The translations under genes were made by a program, and so were the position numbers. Positions 32,535-40,766 of a DNA stretch of 64,000 nucleotides are shown piece by piece (position 1 is the stretch's first letter; each line of letters starts with the position of its first letter). Below the pieces are notes generated by a model that worked only from the letters and a program-made list of their open reading frames with translations, was not told the DNA's origin and searched no databases. The stretch spans positions 1,488,001 through 1,552,000 of the forward strand of contig NC_015738.1 of the NCBI RefSeq assembly GCF_000270285.1, in the 5' to 3' direction. This stretch comes from Eggerthella sp. YY7918 (lineage in GTDB: Bacteria > Actinomycetota > Coriobacteriia > Coriobacteriales > Eggerthellaceae).

Positions 32535-33101
32535 TTAGTTTTTGAACATCGCGTCGGCAAGTGCTTTCTGGGCATCAGCCGTCGGCATCCACGTTTTGTC
32601 CTGAAGTTCAAAGGTAAGGGCGAGGGGCTCGGTCTCCTGAACGGATACACCTGCAAGCGTATCCATAACGACCTGCCCGTACTTCATATTGATTTCCTCT
32701 TGGCTCAAATCAACAATACTTTCATCTTCGGCAAGAGCTGTAGCCGCTTCGGTCAGGGCCGCTTCATACTCGGTAAAGCTTTTGCAGGTAAGCACGACGG
32801 TAGCCGTTGCTTCTTGGCCATCGACAGTCACATCGTCAATACGATAATCAAAACCATTCAGATAGCTGGTAACAAACTCTTTTGGATCAATGCCGTAGTT
32901 TTCAAAGCCTGCAGCCCCCACTTCAAGGGCCATCTGATCAATGGTTTCGGTATCAAGATTCTTTATCTTGTCGAGTTCGTCGGTAACCCCCTGGCGAACG
33001 ATCTCTTCATCACTGGGACCACATCCCACAAGTGCAACAGCGCCGAGGGTCAAAAGAGCAGCGGCTAGAAATGTCGCAATGATCCTTTTAGGTGTTGACA
33101 T
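32535..33101 (-). CDS. Lipoprotein of unknown function
   Basis: About 188 aa. The signal peptide ends in a lipobox (ALVGC, acylated Cys near residue 27). The mature part is acidic, with a DUF5105-like look: helices followed by a beta-rich DYRIDDVTVDGQEATATVVL segment and a C-terminal FELQDKTWMPT. ATG 33101 is preferred (GAGAGGAT upstream); an ATG at 33110 is close. The 5' gap to the tetR-type gene is small, but they need not be co-transcribed. Substrate or role unknown. Confidence 0.72.
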   Translation of the reverse strand: MSTPKRIIATFLAAALLTLGAVALVGCGPSDEEIVRQGVTDELDKIKNLDTETIDQMALEVGAAGFENYGIDPKEFVTSYLNGFDYRIDDVTVDGQEATATVVLTCKSFTEYEAALTEAATALAEDESIVDLSQEEINMKYGQVVMDTLAGVSVQETEPLALTFELQDKTWMPTADAQKALADAMFKN

Positions 33102-33207
33102 ACTTCTCATCCTCTCATCAAATTTTTCCGTGTGATAAGAATACGGTATTCAGAAGCTTCCGTCTATTGATTTGAACGGGCTTGATTGAGCGTGAGCAGG
33201 CAACGAG

Positions 33208-33882
33208 CTAGCGCCTTTTGACGGCTGGCTGCGCAAAATATCTGTTGAGGTCACGCTCCATAGCGGTGTGCGCGTAATTCCAATGCAGCACGTCTTCTGC
33301 CGACATACGCTCGTTTTTACGACAAATGAATTGATAGAGCCGCTCCATGATCGCCGTGGTGTGATAGTCGGCCAAAAAATCAATGTGATCTTGGGGAATA
33401 ATCTTTCCATGTGCGAGAATCAGGGCATCTTCCCGTATGGCGGGAATGAACAGCTTTCGCATATATTCAAGCAGGCTGCGATACTCAACTTTATCGTTTT
33501 GTATTTGGAAAATATTTGCATAGTAGGCGCTATGACTTTCAAAATGACCTGCTGAAGCCTCGAAATAAGGACCCTGCGCCAAGCCGCCCTTATCGTCAAA
33601 GATACGAACATAGAAGGGCCAGTCTGCGTACTTATCACCAAGACTCGGATGAGGTTTAACAGGGGTGTCATCAGGAAACTTGGTCAGTACGACGTCTCGA
33701 AGCGCATCGCGATAAATCCAAATGATAAGGTCGTCAATATCGTCAAAGTAACGGTAGAATGTTTTTCTTTCGCATCCTACACGTGTTGTCAGGTCAACGA
33801 CGCTGACGCGCTTGCGGCCTGATTCCTCAACAAGGGCCATAAACGTATCAGCAAAGATCTTCCTCATATTTTTGCGACCCAT
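33208..33882 (-). CDS. TetR/AcrR family transcriptional regulator
   Basis: 224 aa. The N-terminal helix-turn-helix is at residues 8-52 (FADTFMALVEESG, VSVVDLTTRVGCERKTFYRYFDDIDDLI). The C-terminal 170 residues are an unrecognised ligand domain (PFYVRIFDDKGG, WNYAHTAMERDLNRYF). It is divergent from the FAD-dependent oxidoreductase at 34155 with 272 bp between, so that gene is the most likely target. Confidence 0.82.
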   Translation of the reverse strand: MGRKNMRKIFADTFMALVEESGRKRVSVVDLTTRVGCERKTFYRYFDDIDDLIIWIYRDALRDVVLTKFPDDTPVKPHPSLGDKYADWPFYVRIFDDKGGLAQGPYFEASAGHFESHSAYYANIFQIQNDKVEYRSLLEYMRKLFIPAIREDALILAHGKIIPQDHIDFLADYHTTAIMERLYQFICRKNERMSAEDVLHWNYAHTAMERDLNRYFAQPAVKRR

Positions 33883-34154
33883 GTTTTCAATCCTTCTCTT
33901 CTTCTGATAAACAGCGGAAAAGAAATGCTAGAAACCCCAACGGTACCTTTAAACGGTTGAACGGCCCCATCTCATTGTACCCGGATGTGATCACCGGATT
34001 ACTCCAGCTCGCAACCCACTTTGTTCAAAGTGGGGGTTGAGAAATGCCGAGAGACACGAAAAGGGGAGAGTGGGAGCGCTCAGGTACACGTACGCTGCGT
34101 AGACTGGCAGTACCTCGAGGGCAGTGTAATGAACCATGAGCATAAGGAGGAGCT
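33883..34154. promoter_or_regulatory. Divergent regulatory region, tetR-type gene / FAD oxidoreductase
   Basis: Holds two candidate operators: GTGATCAC (33986-33993) inside CCGGAT-N7-CCGGAT direct repeats, and a hairpin or dyad at 34012-34039 (CAACCC-ACTTTG-TT-CAAAGT-GGGGGTTG). No near-consensus promoter was found. AAGGAGGAG precedes the ATG at 34155. Confidence 0.4.
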
Positions 34155-35741
34155 ATGGCTGGAGGAACGTACGATTTCATAGTACTTGGTGGCGGGCATA
34201 ACGGACTTATCTCAACTATCTATTTGTCGAAGGCCGGATTCAAGGTGGCCTGCCTCGAAGCTCTCGATGAGTTTGGCGGTGGTACCCGATCGGGCGAAAT
34301 CGCCCCTGGTTATATTGCTGATCTAGGCGGCATGGTACATTGCAATATTGCCAAGTCTCCTATCGTTACGAACGACGAACTTGAACTATTCTCGAAGTAC
34401 GGCATGGAATACACGTACACCGACTCTATGTTCTGCTCTATTTTCCCTGATGAAAGCAATCTTGTTATCGATCGTGACATGGACAAGTTCTGCAACAACA
34501 TCGCTAAATTCTCCGAACACGATGCTGAAGCGTATCGCGACTTCTATGAGTACATCAAGAAGATGGCTGGTGCCGCGCATATGGGATCATCTGGATCGTG
34601 TCCTCCCTATGGCAGCATGATCAACACGTTGAGCATGAGCACAGAAGGACTAGAATTCCTGCGTGTGTTGAACTCTTCGGCACAAGAAGTGGTGGAGGAG
34701 TGGTTTGAATCAGAGGAGATGCGTGTCACACTGACTCGTTGGGCTACCGAAATGATGATCGACCCGCGTCAGATCGGCACGTCTTCGATTCTGTTCTTCG
34801 CGGCTGATCTGTTTGCCGACAGCTACCGCGGAGCCCCGTTCCCGACGGGAGGCAGCGTAAACTTTGTGAACGCCATTAAGCGTGCGGCCGAAGCAGCCGG
34901 TGCTGATCTGTTCAACAATGCCTGGGTTACCGAGTTTATTGTCGAAGGTGGGGAAGTAAAGGGTTGCCGCACCAAGGCAGGAGACGAATTCCGGTGCACA
35001 AACGCTATTGTGAGCACCATGAACGTCAAGGATGTGTTCGATATTCTGGGCGACGATGCTCCGCGTGAGGATTCACACTATGTGAAGCTGTTTAAGCAGT
35101 CAGATTTCCGCGCGCTGAACCAGTCATTCGCTTTGGATACCGTTCCCATCTTTAAGACTGGCGACGATGTCATGGAGACCTTCTGCATCGAATTTGCACC
35201 CTACGAGAACGAGTATTTGCGGACGTTCAGCAACTACAAGCTGGGCGATTTTAATCCGACGTTGCCGCTGATTACCATTCCGTCGCTCCATGATCCATCG
35301 CGTTGTCCCGAAGGCCACAGTGTCGTTAACGTGTATAGTTACTGCCCGTGGGATCTCTACGGTGATTGGCACAACTGGCTTGATCCCGAGAAGAGCGACG
35401 ACTGTAAAGAACAGGTATGGGAGTTCTTCAAGAGTCGCTGCACGAATATTACCGACGATAACATCATCGCACGCTGGGGCAAGAACCCGGTCGAGTATGA
35501 GGAGTGGAACCCGGCGTTCCGTACGGGCGACATCAGCTTGAGTGGTTTGCAGCCCAGTCAGATGTATGACTTCCGACCGATTCCGGGTAAGGGCCATTTA
35601 TATCATGGCGACATTGAGAATCTGTACTTTGTCGGAGCTTGTAGCCATCCTGGTCCGTCAATTGCTGGCAACGCACGTGCGGGCATCATGAAGGTGCTTG
35701 AGGACTATGGCATTGATTTCAAGGATGTCATCCACAAGTAG
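34155..35741 (+). CDS. FAD-dependent oxidoreductase of the phytoene desaturase/amine oxidase type
   Basis: 528 aa. The dinucleotide-binding motif is GGGHNGL at residues 12-18, with the acidic end LEALDEFGGGTRSGE after it. A second cofactor contact lies at the C-terminus, NLYFVGACSHPGPSIAGNARAG. This is the PYROXD2/CrtI-like layout, but no carotenoid genes are nearby. Substrate unknown. It has no signal sequence. It appears monocistronic with a terminator at 35840 and is opposite a TetR-type regulator that probably controls it. Confidence 0.83.
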   Translation: MAGGTYDFIVLGGGHNGLISTIYLSKAGFKVACLEALDEFGGGTRSGEIAPGYIADLGGMVHCNIAKSPIVTNDELELFSKYGMEYTYTDSMFCSIFPDESNLVIDRDMDKFCNNIAKFSEHDAEAYRDFYEYIKKMAGAAHMGSSGSCPPYGSMINTLSMSTEGLEFLRVLNSSAQEVVEEWFESEEMRVTLTRWATEMMIDPRQIGTSSILFFAADLFADSYRGAPFPTGGSVNFVNAIKRAAEAAGADLFNNAWVTEFIVEGGEVKGCRTKAGDEFRCTNAIVSTMNVKDVFDILGDDAPREDSHYVKLFKQSDFRALNQSFALDTVPIFKTGDDVMETFCIEFAPYENEYLRTFSNYKLGDFNPTLPLITIPSLHDPSRCPEGHSVVNVYSYCPWDLYGDWHNWLDPEKSDDCKEQVWEFFKSRCTNITDDNIIARWGKNPVEYEEWNPAFRTGDISLSGLQPSQMYDFRPIPGKGHLYHGDIENLYFVGACSHPGPSIAGNARAGIMKVLEDYGIDFKDVIHK

Positions 35742-35839
35742 GGCACTATCTTGATGACAGCAATTTCGGTAATTCTGTGTTAGGTTTACATAACATATAT
35801 TATCAATAAAATATGTTATAGCTTGGATAGAAATGAGAT

Positions 35840-35872
35840 GCAGCACTGTTCGGGTTTGAACAGTGCTGCTTT
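35840..35872 (+). terminator. Terminator after the FAD oxidoreductase gene
   Basis: GCAGCACTGTTC / GAACAGTGCTGC, 12-bp perfect stem, 6-nt loop, then TTT. A second AT-rich dyad (ATAACATAT / ATATGTTAT, 35790-35819) lies before it. Confidence 0.85.
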
Positions 35873-35886
35873 GTTGATATGGCTTT

Positions 35887-36408
35887 TTAGCCCCACGTTG
35901 AGTTTGTTTCAGGTGCTAGATTCTGGCCACCTGACAACATGCTGCCGTAATCTCCGCTTTCAACTGCTTGCATAAATGTTGGTAAAAGATACAGCACGAT
36001 AATTACGTTAAGAACAACTGCTACGCTGCATATAACAAGCGCAAAGGTAGCCGGTCGTTTCATGCGTGCCGCTGCGGCTGCAATATCGGAATGCTTCTCG
36101 GAAAGCATCCTGAGCTTTCTGAATCCTATATAGGCTGCAACAACGCCAACAATGCTGATGAGCGTGCTCATAAGAATGAGTGAAATGGGACCGGCAATAC
36201 TTGCGGCCAAAATAAAATTCTGCGCAGAGCGTAACTCTCGTGCGTCATTAGCATTTGGCGATGGCGGCGGAAAGCCTGACGGGGTTTCAGGTTTTTGCGG
36301 CTCGTCAGACAGTTGCATACCGGTTTCCTTGGATTCATGGTCAGTAAAACCGGCATTTTGAGGCACGGGAGGCGGCTCAGGTGGTCTATGTTTGTTATCC
36401 GTCATCAT
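35887..36408 (-). CDS. Membrane protein with proline-rich N-terminus, unknown
   Basis: 173 aa. Residues 1-60 are hydrophilic and rich in Pro (PPEPPPVPQ, PPPSPNAND). Two membrane helices at about 63-93 and 117-142 flank a basic loop (RKLRMLSEKHSD). The C-terminal 30 residues are polar. The layout resembles DUF4190-type small proteins, but I am not sure. No operon partner is evident; the merR gene lies upstream on the same strand with 157 bp between. Confidence 0.65.
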   Translation of the reverse strand: MMTDNKHRPPEPPPVPQNAGFTDHESKETGMQLSDEPQKPETPSGFPPPSPNANDARELRSAQNFILAASIAGPISLILMSTLISIVGVVAAYIGFRKLRMLSEKHSDIAAAAARMKRPATFALVICSVAVVLNVIIVLYLLPTFMQAVESGDYGSMLSGGQNLAPETNSTWG

Positions 36409-36565
36409 TTTTCCTTGTTAACTCAAAAACTCGTCTCTGAACTGGTGTTTTATAAACGAAGCTCTGAGAGCCGTTCTAAGGCCCTATCTTGTCCTTCCAC
36501 GACTCCTAACTCATTGAAAATGAGGTTTTAAGGATCGCTACAAGCAATAACTATATCATGGTGAC

Positions 36566-36982
36566 CTATTTGCTATCGATTTCCGTTGACAATTCCACAC
36601 CGGAAGCATGAAGCCGCTTGAGGCTTTCCTCAAGCTCCGCTAACTGATACTCAAGCACCGTCTCTTGCGCCTTCACAATATCCAGTCGCTCTTTGCGCGT
36701 TGCCTCGCCACGCTTCTGCAGCTTCACATAGTATTGAATACCCTCAATGGAAAGACCGCTTTTGCGTAGCGCTTCAACAAAGTGAAGCTGAGCTATATCG
36801 GCATCTGAAAAAGAACGAATACCGCGGCGGTCGCGAGCAAGTTCTGGTAAAAAGCCGCATTTATCGTAATAGCGTATGGTGAATGCAGATATGCCCGTCG
36901 TGTCAACGACTTCGGCAATGCCATACTGAGGTGCATTGGAAATTGTCCTACCATGTTCGCCACCCCAAGAATTGTCTATCAT
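36566..36982 (-). CDS. MerR family transcriptional regulator
   Basis: 138 aa. A winged helix-turn-helix spans about residues 20-90 (YGIAEVVDTTGISAFTIRYYDKCGFLP, RSFSDADIAQLHFVEALRKSGLSIEGI), followed by a short dimerisation coiled coil to the C-terminus. There is no effector domain and no cysteine cluster, so it is of the small NmlR/AdhR-like kind. ATG 36982 has GAGGAG upstream. Three exact 18-bp repeats containing a TTAGAGT dyad lie upstream of it, so it probably regulates itself. The same dyad in front of vanZ suggests a second target. Confidence 0.87.
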   Translation of the reverse strand: MIDNSWGGEHGRTISNAPQYGIAEVVDTTGISAFTIRYYDKCGFLPELARDRRGIRSFSDADIAQLHFVEALRKSGLSIEGIQYYVKLQKRGEATRKERLDIVKAQETVLEYQLAELEESLKRLHASGVELSTEIDSK

Positions 36983-37010
36983 CTGCGAACTCCTCAGTCT
37001 CCCCTTGTGT

Positions 37011-37064
37011 TAGAGTAACTCTAACACATAGAGTAACTCTAACACATAGAGTAACTCTAACACA
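37011..37064 (-). promoter_or_regulatory. Triple operator upstream of merR
   Basis: Three exact tandem copies of an 18-bp unit (TAGAGTAACTCTAACACA) at 37011, 37029 and 37047. Each holds the odd palindrome TAGAGT-A-ACTCTA. The unit spacing of 18 bp places sites about 1.7 turns apart. The 3' end of dut is 89 bp further. Confidence 0.75.
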
Positions 37065-37152
37065 ACCTCAAGTCGAGCGTAGTTCCGGACAGACAAATCG
37101 AACCGAAGACAATCTATTCAATTCATGTGGCGGATCCTTTTACAGCTGAGGC

Positions 37153-37593
37153 CTATACGCCGCTGCTTCCGAATCCGCCCGCTCCCCTCTCTGTTTCGGG
37201 AAGGTCTTCGCATACCTGAAGGGTAACAGGCGGTGTTTGCATGACAACGAGCTGAGCGATGCGATCACCTCGTTTGATTTCAAAGGATTCATGGGGGTCG
37301 AGATTGATTAAAACAGCCTTAATCTCTCCGCGATAACCGCTGTCGATAAGCCCCGGCGCATTAACAAGCGAGATGCCGTGCTTTGCTGCAAGCCCGCTAC
37401 GCGGCAAAACGAAACCGGCATACCCTTGCGGAAGTGCAATTGAAATACCGCACGGTACTAAAGCACGCTCAAAAGGATGAAGAACCAGGTTGGATGCAGA
37501 CCGTAAGTCCACGCCCGCATCGCCTTCGTAAGCGTAAGCAGGAACAGGAATATCTGCATGAAGCGATTTTAGGGGGACTACCACCTGTCCCAT
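37153..37593 (-). CDS. dut: Deoxyuridine 5'-triphosphate nucleotidohydrolase
   Basis: 146 aa dUTPase that hydrolyses dUTP to dUMP. The motifs are present: AGVDLRSA (1), PRSGLAAKHG (2), NAPGLIDSGYRGEI (3, catalytic Asp), GDRIAQLVV (4) and RGAGGFGSSG (5, the C-terminal lid). It starts one base after nrdR stops, so the two are co-transcribed. Confidence 0.95.
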   Translation of the reverse strand: MGQVVVPLKSLHADIPVPAYAYEGDAGVDLRSASNLVLHPFERALVPCGISIALPQGYAGFVLPRSGLAAKHGISLVNAPGLIDSGYRGEIKAVLINLDPHESFEIKRGDRIAQLVVMQTPPVTLQVCEDLPETERGAGGFGSSGV

Positions 37594-37594
37594 A

Positions 37595-38041
37595 TCAGTT
37601 CATCCCTTCAAGTGCGGCTGCGAATTCTTCAACGTTTTGAAAGTCTTTATAGACACTTGCAAAGCGCACATAGGCAACATCATCAAGTTTAGCAAGCCTT
37701 ACGAGTGCCATATCGCCAAGATCCTTCGAGCCAATCTCATTGCGTGACGTATTGCGAAGCTCTGTCTCGATACTGTCAATGAGGCTTGAAAGCTGCTCGG
37801 GAGAAATGGGGCGTTTTGCACAGGCGATAAGAAGTCCTCGCATGAGCTTTTGTCGATCATAGGCCTCAGAGGAGCCATCAGACTTAATGATGATAAGGGG
37901 GTTGTCGCCAAGGCGCTCGTAGGTTGTAAAACGATGACCGCAGGCAAGACATTCGCGACGACGACGGATGGCGGCTCCATCCTCCGAGGGACGAGAATCG
38001 ACAACCTTTGATTCCAAGTGACTACAAGATGGACAGCGCAT
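37595..38041 (-). CDS. nrdR: Ribonucleotide reductase repressor NrdR
   Basis: 148 aa. The N-terminal zinc ribbon has CPSC and CLACGHRF (four Cys at residues 3, 6, 31 and 34); the ATP-cone domain follows at about 48-138. NrdR represses ribonucleotide reductase genes depending on ATP/dATP. ATG at 38041 has AAAGGAG at 5 nt; the frame is open to 38104. A good NrdR box lies 34 bp upstream of its start, so it is probably autoregulated, and pairing it with dut puts dNTP control in one transcript. Confidence 0.95.
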   Translation of the reverse strand: MRCPSCSHLESKVVDSRPSEDGAAIRRRRECLACGHRFTTYERLGDNPLIIIKSDGSSEAYDRQKLMRGLLIACAKRPISPEQLSSLIDSIETELRNTSRNEIGSKDLGDMALVRLAKLDDVAYVRFASVYKDFQNVEEFAAALEGMN

Positions 38042-38074
38042 AGCACTCCTTTGTCGGATGGAGCATACGCTATC

Positions 38075-38090
38075 ATACAATATATTGTGG
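38075..38090. promoter_or_regulatory. NrdR box upstream of nrdR
   Basis: ATACAATATATTGTGG agrees at 14 of 16 positions with the NrdR box (ACACWATATATWGTGT, from memory). A weaker AT-rich dyad (CTCTAAATATATTGAG, 38139-38154) is centred about 63 bp away, near six helical turns, and could be the partner box. Confidence 0.65.
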
Positions 38091-38150
38091 TACAAGAGAC
38101 TCATCTAAAGATTCACCCACAACTCATCGTGGTAGATACTCTAAATATAT

Positions 38151-38182
38151 TGAGCGCCTCTCGGGTGGACGGGAGGCGCTCA
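38151..38182 (-). terminator. Terminator of the lexA-divergent small gene
   Basis: TGAGCGCCTC / GAGGCGCTCA, 10-bp perfect stem with a 12-nt loop. On the minus strand ATATATTTAGA follows, a weak U-tail. Confidence 0.6.
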
Positions 38183-38254
38183 CGCAGCCACAGAAACGCA
38201 GCATCTGTGGGTAAGGAATGGGTAAGAAACATACGTACTGAAGCGCAGACAATC

Positions 38255-38596
38255 CTATAGCGAGAAAAAGAGACTAGCAAAAGCGAGAGCTGTCAGAATA
38301 GAGCCACCTAAAACAGCTTGCCAGCGTTGCATGTGGCCAAATGCTATACCCTTCGAATCGCCTTCGCGCAAAGACGATACCATTTCACTTTGGAGAGCGC
38401 GGTTTTCAAGAGCCTGGAAAGTCGTATATATCGACGTTTGTCTTCCCGTTTTGAACGACGGTGCACCATTAAAGTCATCTTGGTGCTCACAACCGGGAAA
38501 CGCGATGATGGTAGCCATCTGAGAGTTGGGTTTCATCGCTTCAAGCTTGAGAGCCGAAGTTCCCTCAACAGGGTATTTTGCTGCAATTTTTTTCAT
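38255..38596 (-). CDS. LexA-controlled small membrane protein, candidate SOS cell-division inhibitor
   Basis: 113 aa with no family recognised. Residues 1-90 are soluble (one Cys, at 36), and a single hydrophobic helix at about 93-112 ends the chain. ATG 38596 has GGAGG at 7 nt; the open frame extends further but the extra part overlaps the promoter. It is divergent from lexA. Its promoter is near consensus (TTGACA-17-TATTAT) with one LexA box in the spacer and one at the start site, so strict SOS control is expected. The place and size recall yneA of Bacillus and chiZ of Mycobacterium, but no LysM domain is present. Function as a division block is inference. Confidence 0.75.
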   Translation of the reverse strand: MKKIAAKYPVEGTSALKLEAMKPNSQMATIIAFPGCEHQDDFNGAPSFKTGRQTSIYTTFQALENRALQSEMVSSLREGDSKGIAFGHMQRWQAVLGGSILTALAFASLFFSL

Positions 38597-38620
38597 TTTA
38601 TGCCCTCCTGCTCTTGCGTA

Positions 38621-38632
38621 GAACCTTTGTTC
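38621..38632. promoter_or_regulatory. LexA box 1
   Basis: GAACCTTTGTTC, a perfect GAAC-N4-GTTC dyad. It covers the predicted start of the divergent small gene. Confidence 0.85.
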
Positions 38633-38638
38633 GCGTAT

Positions 38639-38667
38639 ATAATAGAACGAACAAAGGTTCATGTCAA
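38639..38667 (-). promoter_or_regulatory. Promoter of the SOS small membrane protein gene
   Basis: Minus strand TTGACA (38667-38662), exactly 17 bp, TATTAT (38644-38639). The spacer holds LexA box 2. The overlapping TATAAT on the plus strand (38638-38643) may serve lexA with TTGCGT at 38614. Confidence 0.8.
38649..38660. promoter_or_regulatory. LexA box 2
   Basis: GAACAAAGGTTC, GAAC-N4-GTTC, centred in the spacer of the minus-strand promoter. Confidence 0.85.
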
Positions 38668-38676
38668 CACTTTTTC

Positions 38677-38688
38677 AAACATTTGTTC
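38677..38688. promoter_or_regulatory. LexA box 3
   Basis: AAACATTTGTTC; its complement (C)GAACAAATGTTT closely resembles the recA box CGAACACATGTTTG. It lies between the lexA start region and its ATG. Confidence 0.75.
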
Positions 38689-38718
38689 GCGGTAGGTTGG
38701 ACGACGAAAGGATACATC

Positions 38719-39357
38719 ATGGCCGAGAAAGTAACCAAGCGCCAACAAGCGGTGCTCGATTGCATTGAGGAATGCATCAAAGAAAAGGGCTATGGTCCTA
38801 CGGTTCGTGAGGTCTGCCAAAGTCTCGGCCTTTCCTCCCCTTCCACCGTTCATGTGCATTTGAAAGCGCTGGAGGACAAAGGTCTTATTAAACGAGACCC
38901 TCTTAAATCGCGCTCGATTGCTCTTACCTATCCGCTTGACGACACGACGTCCGCCTCAAATGTTATACGTCCCTCATTCAGCAAGGTGGTTGATGTTCCG
39001 CTCGTGGGTAACGTAGCGGCAGGGTCCCCGATTCTTGCTGAAGAAAACATCACCGACACCATCTCGCTTCCCACTGACATTGTGGGAGATGCACCGTCGT
39101 TTCTTCTGTCTGTTCGTGGTGAGAGCATGATTGAAGCAGGCATCAACGATGGCGACTACGTTGTCGTGAAGGAGCAGCCTGTTGCCAACAACGGAGATAT
39201 CGTAGTGGCTATCATTGACGATGGCGCTACCGTTAAGCGCTTTTATAAAGAACAGGACCACATTCGTCTGCAACCCGAAAACTCGACCATGGCTCCTATT
39301 CTTACGACCGACTGCGCCATTGCCGGTAAAGTGGTCGCGGTATTCCGGAGGCTGTAA
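38719..39357 (+). CDS. lexA: SOS repressor LexA
   Basis: 212 aa. The N-terminal winged helix spans residues 1-70 (YGPTVREVCQSLGLSSPSTVHVHL). The C-terminal S24 peptidase domain has the self-cleavage site Ala101-Gly102 (GNVAAGSP) and the dyad Ser136 (RGESM) and Lys173 (TVKRFY). RecA filaments trigger cleavage. ATG 38719 has GAAAGG upstream. Three LexA boxes upstream mean self-control. Confidence 0.96.
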   Translation: MAEKVTKRQQAVLDCIEECIKEKGYGPTVREVCQSLGLSSPSTVHVHLKALEDKGLIKRDPLKSRSIALTYPLDDTTSASNVIRPSFSKVVDVPLVGNVAAGSPILAEENITDTISLPTDIVGDAPSFLLSVRGESMIEAGINDGDYVVVKEQPVANNGDIVVAIIDDGATVKRFYKEQDHIRLQPENSTMAPILTTDCAIAGKVVAVFRRL

Positions 39358-39404
39358 CTCCTGAAAGAAGCACTTGTTTTTGCTTGTAGAATAGAACGCG
39401 TACC

Positions 39405-39440
39405 GAGGGCCCACATGAGTAGATGTGGGCCCTCTTTTTA
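39405..39440. terminator. Terminator between lexA and hflX
   Basis: GAGGGCCCACAT / ATGTGGGCCCTC, 12-bp perfect stem, 6-nt loop, then TTTTTA on the plus strand. The hflX stop codon lies within its tail. Confidence 0.92.
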
Positions 39441-40766
39441 CTCAGCTTCGTGTTCGGATTCCACCAAAAACGGGCGAAAGAGGCCCGCATAGGAGGCTCC
39501 GGCGAGCATAACAATATGGGTACCCGCCTCTTCGTGCGACTCGGAAAGAATATGACAGCGTTCATGTGCGATCGAAACCAGGTCCCCGCGGTCATAGGGG
39601 ATGAGCACATCGAGATGCGCATCATGTGCCGAGGCCACACGTGCAATGTGCTCAACAAGAATCGGTATTCCCTCCCCTGTTGCAGCGGAGACGAATTGCG
39701 CCTGAGTGTGGCGAGCGCGCAAAGCATTGCGATGTTCTTCATCAAGCAAATCGCACTTGTTAAAAACCAGCACACGTTTAATCTTCTGAGCCTCTATCTG
39801 GCCCAAGATGTCATCGACAGCAGCAATCTGTTCCTCGTACTCGTCAGATGATGCATCGACAATATGAAGAATAAGATCGGCGCCGGTAATCTCATCCAGA
39901 GTGGATTTGAATGCTTCAACAAGTGTGGTGGGTAGCTTCTGAATAAAGCCAACCGTATCGGTAAGGGTAATCTCGCGGCCCTCGGGCAGCTCGAATTTGC
40001 GCGTGGTTGAATCGAGGGTGGCGAACAGTTTGTCGTAGGCCAATACTTCGGCATTCGTTAGTCGGTTGAGCAGACTTGACTTGCCCGCATTCGTATAGCC
40101 AGCCAGCGCTACCTTGAACATGCCGCTCTCGTAGCGACTTTCGCGCTGAAGCGCACGCACCGCAGCAAGATGCTTGAGTTCGCGCTTAATGGAGGTAATG
40201 CGCTTGCGCACCATACGACGGTCGACCTCCAGCTGGCTCTCTCCTTCACCGAAGCGCGATCCCACGCCGCCACCCATACGGTTGGATGCAAGGTGAGCCC
40301 ACATACCACGCAAGCGCGGCAGCAGATACTCGTTTTGAGCAAGGCGCACTTGCAGACGGCCTTCTTTGCTTGTGGCATGAAGTGCAAAAATATCAAGGAT
40401 AAGAGCAGTGCGATCGATGATCTTCACGTCTTTGCCAACAATCTTCTCAAGGTTAGCCTGTTGCGAAGGAGTGAGTTCATCGTCGAAGACCACCAGATCA
40501 GCCGCATTGGCTCGTGCAAGCGCTGCAACCTCTTCGGCCTTACCGGTGCCAACGAAAGTTTTGGGGTTCGGAGCTTCGAGCCTTTGTGAGGTAGTGGCAA
40601 CCACATCGGCGCCTGCGGTATCCACCAGACGCTCAAGTTCGGCAAGAGACGAAGCAAGCGGCCACGTGGTGCCAGGACGATCGACGCCGACAAGAACAGC
40701 TCGCTCGCGACGCTGCTCAGCCACTGTGGTCATGCCACGCGTAATAACGGATTCGAATTCGGACAT
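39438..40766 (-). CDS. hflX: Ribosome-associated GTPase HflX
   Basis: 442 aa. The HflX N-terminal domain (TSQRLEAPNPKTFVGTGKAEE, FDDELTPSQQANLEKIVG) and coiled-coil linker precede the GTPase: G1 GYTNAGKSS, G3 DTVGFIQKLP, G4 NKCDLL. It splits or rescues stalled ribosomes. It forms a run with miaA/miaB, although 178 bp separate it from miaA. ATG 40766 has GGAAGGA at 8 nt. Confidence 0.95.
   Translation of the reverse strand: MSEFESVITRGMTTVAEQRRERAVLVGVDRPGTTWPLASSLAELERLVDTAGADVVATTSQRLEAPNPKTFVGTGKAEEVAALARANAADLVVFDDELTPSQQANLEKIVGKDVKIIDRTALILDIFALHATSKEGRLQVRLAQNEYLLPRLRGMWAHLASNRMGGGVGSRFGEGESQLEVDRRMVRKRITSIKRELKHLAAVRALQRESRYESGMFKVALAGYTNAGKSSLLNRLTNAEVLAYDKLFATLDSTTRKFELPEGREITLTDTVGFIQKLPTTLVEAFKSTLDEITGADLILHIVDASSDEYEEQIAAVDDILGQIEAQKIKRVLVFNKCDLLDEEHRNALRARHTQAQFVSAATGEGIPILVEHIARVASAHDAHLDVLIPYDRGDLVSIAHERCHILSESHEEAGTHIVMLAGASYAGLFRPFLVESEHEAE

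Noticed and set aside
37011-37064. Three exact 18-bp repeats that might suggest a short CRISPR
   Set aside because: The repeats are directly abutting with no spacers, and each contains a MerR-type dyad, so they are operators.
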